Assembly: GCA_025465145.1 (NCBI GenBank)
Contig: JAODNS010000328.1
Location: 1-12,835, forward strand
Source: Frankiales bacterium
GTDB lineage: Bacteria > Actinomycetota > Actinomycetes > Mycobacteriales > SCTD01
Direction of reading: 5' to 3'
Length of the DNA: 12,835 bases
Below are positions 6,793 through 12,835 of this stretch, one piece after another. The notes under the pieces were generated by a model. The model was not told the origin of the DNA, made no database searches, and saw nothing but the letters and a program-made list of their open reading frames with translations. Within the stretch, counting starts at the first letter, position 1, and each line of letters starts with the position of its first letter. The position numbers and the translations under genes are program-made.

Positions 6793-6828
6793 GCCGTCCG
6801 ACGTCGTCGTGCCACCGCTGCCAGTGCG

Positions 6829-8277
6829 TCATGCGGCCTCCTGCTGCAGCCAGCCGTGCGGCGTCAGCACGCGGCCGTTCTTCAGCCGGACGTTGCGGTT
6901 GCCCTCGTGCAGGTCGTGATGGCTCACCTCGCAGAGCAGGACGGCGTCGTCGAGGCTGGTCGTCGGATCTACCGCGTACAGCGTCGGGTGGTGCGGCACG
7001 AGCCGGTGCCCGGTCGCTGTTCCTCTGCTGCACCCGGCGGCTTCGCAGACGCCACCTGTCTCCAGCTCCTTGATGCGCCGCTCGTGCGGCCTGAGTGTTC
7101 GGTCCGTGTGGCTGCTCTCGATCACGCGGTGGCCGAGGCTGAACAGGAACCGGGTCATCGCGCTGCCGCAGACCCAACGCTGGACCAACCACCGCGGCAC
7201 CCGCGCGCCCGACGCCGCGCGCGCGGGCAGCGCACCCGGCTCAGCGTGCAACGCGTGCTCGGTCGCCAGGACGGCGATGTGCGGCACGTGCTTGCCCCGG
7301 CTGCCGAGCGCGCCGCTGTCGAGCAGGCGCCGTAGGGCCAGTCGCAGGCCGTCGTGGCGACGCTGGCCGGTGGTGCGCACCTGGCGGCACCCCTCTTCGT
7401 AGGGATCCAGTCCCCGCTCGCGCGCCTGCGCCGCTGCTGCGGTGTCAGCCGGGTTGTCCGCGTCGGTCGCCATCGCCGCGATCACGGCGGTGTGCAGCAG
7501 CTCGCCGGTCTCCAGGTCGAGCTGGCCGTGCACCTCCCAACACGCCTGCTCCTGGTCCAGCCGCAGGTCCAGATGACGGTTGTGCTCACTGTCCTCCGAC
7601 CGCTTGGCCAGCTCGTTCGGCAGGACGGCGTCGACCAGCACACCGAGAGCCGCCTTGAGCTGCCCGCGCTCGACGTGGCGAGCGAGGACAAGGAAGGCCG
7701 CCTCCAGCCGAGCGAGCTGCGCGAGGGGTCGGGTCGCGATGTCGTGCAGCTCGATCAGCAGGCGCCGCAGCAGCGGATCCTCGTCGCGCAGCCCACCGCG
7801 GGACTCCCCGACGAGCGAGCGCACGCCGTCCTGAACCACCGCCCCGATGACCTGCTCGCCTGGCTGGCCGTCGATGAGCCCGTCCGGCCGGTCCACGTGC
7901 GGGCGGAGCCGACGCAGCGCCTGCGAGATGAGGACGCCGTTGTCCAGCGACAACCCGCCCGCCGGGATGCGCGCCGCGACCTGCGGCACGCGGTCGAGCT
8001 GCCGCGCCAGCGCGACCTCGCCCCGCGACATGCTCGTTGCCTGCTCCGCCACCCAAGCGCTCGTCGATGGGCTGTTGTCGAGCTCGTGCAGCTGCCGGCG
8101 CTCGATGTCGGCCACGCGAGCAAGTGCCACGGCGCGGAGTCGGTCCGCCGCGACCAGCAGGGCGCCCGCGTCGACCAGTGCCTGTGCAGGGTCGAGATCC
8201 GCCGGTGCCTGACCTGCTACGCCGTCCAACGCGGCGACGAGCGCCAGTGTCTTCACGGACAGCGAGCCTTCGAACAT
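6829..8277 (-). CDS. 13E12 repeat family protein: DUF222 plus C-terminal HNH endonuclease domain
   Basis: The product is 482 residues. An N-terminal helical DUF222 region (about 30-340) includes ALARQLDRVPQVAARI and the GQLDLETGELLHTAV segment typical of this family. The C-terminal HNH domain has C411 and C416, HRLVPHH (424-430), then C449 and HHDLHEG (453-459). The usual middle Asn of HNH is Asp here (D444, in TSLDDAVLLC). Such genes occur in many copies in actinobacterial genomes, and their biological role is unclear; a nuclease linked to mobile DNA is often assumed. I chose ATG 8277 because a good promoter ends 7 bases upstream; an in-frame start at 8415 would include that promoter in the coding region. 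Confidence 0.9.
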   Translation of the reverse strand: MFEGSLSVKTLALVAALDGVAGQAPADLDPAQALVDAGALLVAADRLRAVALARVADIERRQLHELDNSPSTSAWVAEQATSMSRGEVALARQLDRVPQVAARIPAGGLSLDNGVLISQALRRLRPHVDRPDGLIDGQPGEQVIGAVVQDGVRSLVGESRGGLRDEDPLLRRLLIELHDIATRPLAQLARLEAAFLVLARHVERGQLKAALGVLVDAVLPNELAKRSEDSEHNRHLDLRLDQEQACWEVHGQLDLETGELLHTAVIAAMATDADNPADTAAAAQARERGLDPYEEGCRQVRTTGQRRHDGLRLALRRLLDSGALGSRGKHVPHIAVLATEHALHAEPGALPARAASGARVPRWLVQRWVCGSAMTRFLFSLGHRVIESSHTDRTLRPHERRIKELETGGVCEAAGCSRGTATGHRLVPHHPTLYAVDPTTSLDDAVLLCEVSHHDLHEGNRNVRLKNGRVLTPHGWLQQEAA

Positions 8278-8284
8278 GTGTTCG

Positions 8285-8313
8285 ATACTACCCCGCAGTA
8301 GCGACCGATGCAA
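8285..8313 (-). promoter_or_regulatory. Sigma-70-type promoter of the 13E12 gene
   Basis: On the minus strand the -35 is TTGCAT (8308-8313), the spacer is 17 bases and the -10 is TAGTAT (8285-8290), with the ATG 7 bases further on. This is the best-matched promoter in the window and predicts a leaderless mRNA. Confidence 0.75.
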
Positions 8314-8416
8314 GGGAAAAATCCTTGTACGGCCGGCTTTTTGCTGTCCCGACGCGATCTCTCGTAGGGCCTCGCGCTGTGGCCAACGACTCCGGCCAGG
8401 AGCCCGCTCCTGCACC

Positions 8417-8422
8417 TACGCT
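8417..8422 (+). promoter_or_regulatory. -10 box of the serA operon (leaderless promoter)
   Basis: TACGCT is followed by 7 bases and the GTG start at 8430. No Shine-Dalgarno sequence or convincing -35 is seen. It should drive serA, the flavoprotein and ndh together. Confidence 0.55.
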
Positions 8423-8429
8423 GGAGCGG

Positions 8430-9638
8430 GTGAGCGACCGCCCGCGCGCCCTCCTCCTGGAGAACGTGCACGACGATGCGGCCTTCGTCCTGCGCGATGC
8501 CGGGTACGACGTCGAGCGGCTGACGGTGGCGCTCGGCGAGGACGAGCTGGTCGCCCGGATCAGGGGCACCCACCTGCTGGGCATCCGCTCCAACACGACC
8601 GTCACGCAGCGCGTGCTCGACGCCGCCGAGGACCTCGTTGCCATCGGCGCCTTCTGCATCGGCACCAACCAGATCGACCTCGCTGCCGCGACGGACAAGG
8701 GCGTCGCTGTCTTCAACGCGCCGTTCTCCAACACCCGCAGCGTCGTGGAGCTCGCGCTGTCCGAGCTCATCGCGCTGACCCGCCGGCTGACCGACAAGAG
8801 CACCGACATGCACGCCGGCATCTGGGACAAGTCCGCGGTCGGCAGCCACGAGGTGCGCGGCCGGCGGCTCGGCATCGTCGGGTACGGCAATATCGGCAGC
8901 CAGCTGTCGGTGCTCGCCGAGGCGCTCGGGATGTCGGTCCTCTTCTTCGACACCAGCGACAAGCTCGCTCTGGGCAACGCCCGTCGCTGCGGCACCCTCG
9001 AGGAGCTGCTGGCTCAGGCGGACGTCGTGACGCTGCACGTCGACGGCCGCGTGGGCAACAGCGGGCTGTTCGGCGAGGAGCAGTTCGCGCGGATGAAGCC
9101 GGGCGCTGTCTTCCTGAACCTCAGCAGGGGTTTCGTCGTCGACCACAAGGCCCTGCGCGCGCACATCGAGAGCGGCCACCTCGCGGGCGCAGCGGTGGAC
9201 GTCTTCCCGCAGGAGCCCAAGGCTGCGGGGGAGGAGTTCGTCTCCGAGCTGCGCGGGCTGCGCAACGTCATCCTCACGCCGCACGTCGGCGGGTCGACCG
9301 AGGAGGCCCAGCAGGACATCGGCAACTTCGTCGCCGGCAAGCTGCGCGACTACGCCGCCGAGGGCAACACCTCCCTGTCGGTGAACCTGCCGCAGGTCTC
9401 GCTGCCGCGCGCCCCCGGCACGACCCGCGTCCTGCTGCTGCACGCCAACACCCCCGGCGTCCTCGCCACCGTCAACGGCGTCCTCGCCGACCACGGGCTC
9501 AACATCGAGGGGCAGCTGCTCGGCACCAGCGGCGGCCTCGGCTACGTGGTCACAGACGTCGCAGCGCTGGACAACGACGACGTCGTGACCGCGTTGCGCC
9601 AGCTGCCCGAGACCGTCCGGCTGTGGGTCCTCAGGTGA
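8430..9638 (+). CDS. serA: D-3-phosphoglycerate dehydrogenase, short ACT-domain type
   Basis: The product is 402 residues. The N-terminal catalytic part starts RALLLENVHDDA. The NAD-binding Rossmann motif is GYGNIGSQ (151-158), and the catalytic triad is R233 (LSRG), E262 (QEP) and H285 (TPHVGGST). A C-terminal ACT domain (about 332-402) would be the serine feedback site. It catalyses the first step of serine synthesis, 3-phosphoglycerate plus NAD to 3-phosphohydroxypyruvate. This is the E. coli-like layout (about 410 residues), not the roughly 530-residue form with an extra domain known from mycobacteria and Streptomyces. E. coli SerA also reduces 2-oxoglutarate to D-2-hydroxyglutarate. The next gene overlaps its stop (GTGA) and resembles the enzyme that reoxidises this product. 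GTG start is set by the TACGCT box. Confidence 0.93.
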   Translation: MSDRPRALLLENVHDDAAFVLRDAGYDVERLTVALGEDELVARIRGTHLLGIRSNTTVTQRVLDAAEDLVAIGAFCIGTNQIDLAAATDKGVAVFNAPFSNTRSVVELALSELIALTRRLTDKSTDMHAGIWDKSAVGSHEVRGRRLGIVGYGNIGSQLSVLAEALGMSVLFFDTSDKLALGNARRCGTLEELLAQADVVTLHVDGRVGNSGLFGEEQFARMKPGAVFLNLSRGFVVDHKALRAHIESGHLAGAAVDVFPQEPKAAGEEFVSELRGLRNVILTPHVGGSTEEAQQDIGNFVAGKLRDYAAEGNTSLSVNLPQVSLPRAPGTTRVLLLHANTPGVLATVNGVLADHGLNIEGQLLGTSGGLGYVVTDVAALDNDDVVTALRQLPETVRLWVLR

Positions 9639-10967
9639 TCGAGGAGCTGCGCGCCGCCGTCGGTGCGCAGCACGTCCTCGTCGACGACGACCTGCGCGCG
9701 TCGTACGAGACCGACTGGACCGGGCGGTTCTCCGGCCGCGCGGTGGCTGTCGTACGGCCCGCCGACACCGCGCAGGTGGCCGCTGTCGTCCGGGCGGTCA
9801 CGAGTGCCGGCGCGTCCCTCACCGTCCAGGGCGGCAACACCGGGCTTGTCGGCGGTTCGACCCCCGCCGGTGGCGAGGTGCTGCTGTCGATGACCCGACT
9901 GACGCGGCTCGACGCGGTGGACCGGCCGGCCGCGCAGGTGACCGTCGGCGCCGGCGTCACCCTGGCCGGGTTGCAGGAGCACGCCCGCGCCGCCGACCTC
10001 GACTTCGGCGTCGACCTCGCCGCCCGCGACTCGGCCACCGTTGGCGGCTTGACCGCAACGAATGCCGGCGGCATCCGGGTGCTGCGCTACGGCAGCATGC
10101 GGGCGCAGGTCATGGGTGCCGAGGCCGTCCTCGCCGACGGCACGGTCATCAGCCGGCTGGGCGGGCTCGCGAAGGACAACACCGGGTACGACCTCGTCTC
10201 GCTGCTCTGCGGCAGCGAGGGGACCCTCGGCGTGATCACCGCGCTGCGGCTGCGCCTGGTCCCGCGGCTGCGCGCGCGCGGTCGCGCTCGTCGCGTTGGA
10301 CGGGACGCAGGCCGCCGTCGACGTCCTGCCCGCGCTGCGCGAGCGGCTGCCCGACCTCACCGCCGCCGAGCTGTTCCTCGCCGCCGGCCTCGCCCTCGTG
10401 CGCGGCCACAGCGGCCTGCCCGCCCCGTTCCCGGACGAGCACCCGGCGTACCTCGTCCTCGAGTGCGCCGGCCGCACCGACCCCACCGACGCGCTGGTCG
10501 ATGCGCTGGCGGACATCCCCGGCCTGCGCGATGCGACCGTCGCCACCGACGTGGCCGGGCAGCGGGCGCTGTGGGCGTACCGCGAGCAGCACACCGAGGC
10601 CATCAGCGCCGCCGGCGTACCCGTGAAGCTCGACGTCTCGGTCCCCGTCGCGGGGCTGCCCGAGCTCGTCGACCGGCTGCCGGGCGTCATCGGCAGCGGC
10701 CGGCCGGTCCTGTTCGGGCACGTCAACGAGGGCAACCTGCACGTCAACGTCCTCGACGCCGCCGACCGCGGTGAGGAGGTGACCGACGCGGTGCTGCGGC
10801 TGGTCGCCGAGCTCGGCGGCAGCATCAGCTCCGAGCACGGCGTCGGTCGTGCGAAGGTGCCGTGGCTCGGGCTGTCCCGATCCCGCGAGGAGATCGCTGC
10901 CATGCGGGCCGTCAAGAACGCCCTGGACCCGCAGGGCATGCTGAACCCGGGCGTGCTGCTGCCATGA
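9635..10967 (+). pseudogene. D-2-hydroxyglutarate dehydrogenase-like FAD-linked oxidase, apparent frameshift
   Basis: About 443 residues in two frames. The first part (214 residues from GTG 9635) holds the FAD-binding PCMH domain: GGNTGLVGGS (66-75), GGLTATNAGG (137-146), KDNTGYD (180-186) and GSEGTLG (193-199). Homology continues in the frame read from about 10278 to the stop at 10967. That part holds the FAD-oxidase C-domain with a substrate-site pattern equal to human D2HGDH R386/T390/K401 (Arg codon 10581, Thr 10593, Lys 10626), the metal motif GHVNEGNLH (from 10716) and SEHGVG (from 10830). The switch falls in a CG run at 10271-10280; loss of one CG unit, or one extra base, explains it. 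Both halves stay well conserved, so the change is recent or a sequencing error. It overlaps serA (GTGA) and ndh (ATGA). A D-lactate or glycolate oxidase is the main alternative. Confidence 0.82.
10271..10280 (+). other. Frame-change site: CG dinucleotide run
   Basis: Five CG units in a row sit exactly where the reading frame of the flavoprotein changes. Adding one CG restores a continuous frame that reads LRARAVALVALDGTQ across the joint. Confidence 0.75.
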
Positions 10968-12295
10968 GCGGGAAGGCCTCGTACGTGGACAAGCACCGGG
11001 TCGTCGTCATCGGGTCCGGCTTCGGTGGGCTGTTCGCGACGAAGGCGCTCAAGCGCGCGGACGTCGACGTCACCATCGTGGCGCGCACGACGCACCACCT
11101 GTTCCAGCCGCTGCTCTACCAGGTGGCCACCGGCATCCTGTCCGAGGGCGAGATCGCTCCGGCGACCCGCGAGGTGCTGCGCCGGCAGAAGAACGCCCGG
11201 GTCCTGCTCGGCGACGTCACCCGGATCGACCTCGCGGCGAAGGAGGTCGTCAGCACGTCGCCGCAGGGCGGGACGCGCACGCCGTACGACACTCTCGTCG
11301 TGGCCGCCGGCGCGACCCAGTCGTACTTCGGCAACGACCGGTTCGCCGAGTTCGCCCCCGGCATGAAGAGCATCGACGAAGCCCTCGAGCTGCGCGGCCG
11401 GATCTTCGGCGCCTTCGAGATGGCGGAGCTCGCCGAGGACCCGCTGGAGATCGACCGGTGGCTGACCTTCGTCGTCGTCGGCGCCGGCCCTACCGGCGTC
11501 GAGATGGCCGGCCAGATCTCCGAGCTGGCCCGGCGCGCGCTGACCGGCAACTTCCGCAACATCGACCCGGCGACCGCGCGGGTCGTTCTGCTGGACGCCG
11601 CGCCCCAGGTCCTCGGTCCGTTCGGCGACCGGCTGGCCGAGAAGGCGACCCGGCAGCTGAACCGCATCAAGGTGGACGTGCAGCTCGGGGCGAAGGTCGT
11701 CGACGTCGACGCGCAGGGCATCGAGGTGGAGGGCCCGGACGGACGCCGCCGCCGCATCGAGGCCAGCTGCAAGATCTGGGCCGCGGGCGTCGCCGCGTCG
11801 CCGCTCGGTGCGCAGCTGGCCGAGCAGACCGGGGCGCCGCTCGACCGGGCCGGCCGCATCACGACCGAGCCGGACCTGACGCTTCCCGGCCACCCGGAGG
11901 TGTTCGTCGTCGGCGACATGCTCGCCGGCCAGCCGGGCGTCGCGCAGGTGGCGATCCAGGGCGGCCGGTACGCCGCGAAGACGATCCGCACTCGGCTCAA
12001 GGGCAAGAGCGCGCCGGCTTCGTTCGCCTACAAGGACAAGGGCTCAATGGCGACCGTCTCGCGCTTCCACGCCGTGGCGAGCATCGGCCCCGTGCGGTTC
12101 GCCGGCTTCCTCGCCTGGCTCGCCTGGCTGGCCCTGCACCTGTTCTACATCGTGGGCTTCAAGAGCCGCGTGACGACGCTGCTGCACTGGACGGTCAGCT
12201 TCGGCGGCCGCGCCCGCAGCGAGCGGACCGCGACGCTCCAGCAGGTGTTCGCCCGGCGGGCGCTCGAGCAGCTGGGCAGCCGCCCACCCGGCTAG
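10964..12295 (+). CDS. ndh: Type II NADH:quinone dehydrogenase (NDH-2)
   Basis: The product is 443 residues with two dinucleotide-binding folds. The FAD fold starts VVVIGSGFGGL (13-23), HHLFQPLLYQVATG is at 44-57 and the NADH fold is FVVVGAGPTGVEMAG (169-183). The second FAD contact VFVVGD is at 313-318, and the quinone-site motif AQVAIQGG (327-334) fits the NDH-2 AQxAxQ pattern. A hydrophobic C-terminal segment (about 376-398) should tie it to the membrane. It transfers electrons from NADH to menaquinone without pumping protons. The ATG overlaps the preceding stop (ATGA), so it is translated with the serA operon. In that setting it could reoxidise the NADH made by SerA. Confidence 0.93.
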   Translation: MSGKASYVDKHRVVVIGSGFGGLFATKALKRADVDVTIVARTTHHLFQPLLYQVATGILSEGEIAPATREVLRRQKNARVLLGDVTRIDLAAKEVVSTSPQGGTRTPYDTLVVAAGATQSYFGNDRFAEFAPGMKSIDEALELRGRIFGAFEMAELAEDPLEIDRWLTFVVVGAGPTGVEMAGQISELARRALTGNFRNIDPATARVVLLDAAPQVLGPFGDRLAEKATRQLNRIKVDVQLGAKVVDVDAQGIEVEGPDGRRRRIEASCKIWAAGVAASPLGAQLAEQTGAPLDRAGRITTEPDLTLPGHPEVFVVGDMLAGQPGVAQVAIQGGRYAAKTIRTRLKGKSAPASFAYKDKGSMATVSRFHAVASIGPVRFAGFLAWLAWLALHLFYIVGFKSRVTTLLHWTVSFGGRARSERTATLQQVFARRALEQLGSRPPG

Positions 12296-12332
12296 CTGTG
12301 GACAACCCGCGGCAGGGTTCCTCGTCCGGATC

Positions 12333-12338
12333 TACCGT
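12333..12338 (+). promoter_or_regulatory. -10 box of the EspC-like gene (leaderless promoter)
   Basis: TACCGT is followed by 6 bases and the GTG at 12345. It lies in the 49-base gap after ndh. A small inverted repeat just upstream (AACCC 12304-12308, GGGTT 12315-12319) is too weak to call a terminator. Confidence 0.5.
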
Positions 12339-12344
12339 CCGCCC

Positions 12345-12604
12345 GTGCCCCGGCTGCAGGTCGACCCCGCGGCTCTGCTCGCTGCCCGCGACGGGATCCT
12401 GCGGGGGAGCGAGCCGCTGTTCGCAGGGGCGTACCGGACGCGGTTCAGCGGCCCGGACGGGTCTCGTACCGCAGAGGCGCTCCGCGACCTCGCCGGCACG
12501 ACCGATGGCGCCCTCGACGGGGCGGCGTCGGCGGTACGGGGGCTGGCGGCGCTGCTGGCCGCGGCCGCGGACGGCTACCGCAGCGCCGAGGACGGAGCGG
12601 CCCG
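12345..12604 (+). CDS. Small EspC-like type VII secretion substrate candidate
   Basis: The product is 87 residues, and the stop codon TGA ends at 12608 (given here up to the next start). The protein is alanine-rich and helical, starts LQVDPAALLAARDGI, has a polar turn near residues 33-42 and a second helix, and ends with YRSAE (78-82). That fits the YxxxD/E C-terminal secretion signal of ESX substrates. Size, two-helix pattern and the VDPAAL opening resemble the EspC/WXG100-related family, but there is no WXG in this protein itself. The next gene does carry WXG and overlaps by GTGA, the usual pairing of ESX partners. GTG start is set by the TACCGT box. Assignment is from pattern only. Confidence 0.65.
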
Positions 12605-12835
12605 GTGAGTTGGCAGACCGCCGACCCGGCGCCACTGCTGGCGACGGCTCGCAGCTGCCGGGCGGCGTCAGAGGCGGTACGCGCGGCCGAGCGCGCGATC
12701 ACCGCAGAGCTCGGCCGCACCGCCGTCGCCGGCGGCTGGGACGGACGCGCCGCCGACGCGGCCGGCCGGTCCGCCACCCGCACCAGCGACCGGTTCGCCC
12801 TGCTCGCCGGCGCGCTCGATGATGCGGCGGCGGCG
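12605..12835 (+). CDS. WXG100-like N-terminal domain protein, partial
   Basis: Only 77 codons are visible before the right edge. The GTG at 12605 overlaps the stop of the preceding gene (GTGA), and GGAG lies at 12594-12597. The visible part is an alanine-rich helix (about 8-37), a turn with WDG at 45-47 (the WXG signature, in AGGWDGRAADAA) and the start of a second helix. This is the helix-WXG-helix hairpin of ESX substrates. Whether the protein is a plain roughly 100-residue WXG100 partner or the N-terminus of a larger effector (toxin or hydrolase) cannot be seen. Confidence 0.65.
   Translation, partial: MSWQTADPAPLLATARSCRAASEAVRAAERAITAELGRTAVAGGWDGRAADAAGRSATRTSDRFALLAGALDDAAAA

Noticed and set aside
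8278..8415. N-terminal extension of the 13E12 protein to an upstream in-frame start
   Set aside because: It would place the TTGCAT/TAGTAT promoter inside the coding region, and the added residues are unlike the family.
10271..10280. Programmed ribosomal frameshift
   Set aside because: A CG run is not a slippery heptamer of the usual type, no stop codon lies just after it in the first frame, and no stimulating structure was recognised. Mutation or sequencing error is simpler.
9542..11893. Long open frame on the minus strand across the flavoprotein and ndh genes
   Set aside because: Its translation is low-complexity and shows no family motif. It lies opposite genes with clear catalytic motifs, and such frames are expected in very GC-rich DNA.
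12304..12319. Terminator after ndh
   Set aside because: The stem is only 5 bases with a 6-base loop and no T-run.
1..12835. tRNA or rRNA genes, CRISPR arrays, insertion sequences
   Set aside because: No cloverleaf-like, regularly spaced repeat or transposase signal was recognised by eye anywhere in the window.

Overview
The window comes from a very GC-rich actinomycete chromosome. The markers for this are a WhiB3/WhiD-type iron-sulfur regulator, a 13E12/DUF222 HNH protein, a DUF3817 membrane protein beside a small LprD-like membrane protein, an actinobacterial Pat-type aminotransferase, and two small type VII (ESX) secretion-like proteins at the right end. Genus cannot be told from sequence reading alone. 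Genes are closely packed, and no stretch over about 225 bases lacks a gene.

Layout. 1-1156, minus strand: a BlaI/MecI-type repressor followed by an M56 (BlaR1-like) membrane metallopeptidase that runs off the left edge. 1157-1231: a divergent control region holding a 35-base operator made of four half-sites. 1232-2990, plus strand: whiB3/whiD, then a cytosolic GAF-GGDEF diguanylate cyclase, ending in a strong hairpin at 3011-3044 shared with the convergent cold-shock gene (3059-3262, minus). 3484-5071, minus strand: a histidine phosphatase and a stand-alone NAD(P)H-hydrate dehydratase that overlap. 5106-5749, plus strand: two small membrane proteins. 5709-6779, minus: the aminotransferase pat, convergent and overlapping with them. 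6829-8277, minus: a 13E12-family HNH protein. 8430-12295, plus: serA, a D-2-hydroxyglutarate-dehydrogenase-like flavoprotein (apparently frameshifted) and a type II NADH dehydrogenase, joined by 4-base overlaps. 12345 to the end, plus: an EspC-like small protein and the start of a WXG-containing protein.

Two things stand out. First, the serA / D-2-hydroxyglutarate dehydrogenase / ndh cluster looks like a self-contained redox unit. SerA makes NADH and, in some bacteria, reduces 2-oxoglutarate to D-2-hydroxyglutarate. The flavoprotein would recycle that product, and NDH-2 would reoxidise NADH to quinone. A frame change inside a CG-dinucleotide run breaks the flavoprotein in this sequence. Second, six transcription-unit starts have a TANNNT box placed 6-7 bases before an ATG or GTG, which is the layout of leaderless mRNAs. 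This fixes the likely start codons of blaI, the LprD-like gene, pat, the 13E12 gene, serA and the EspC-like gene.
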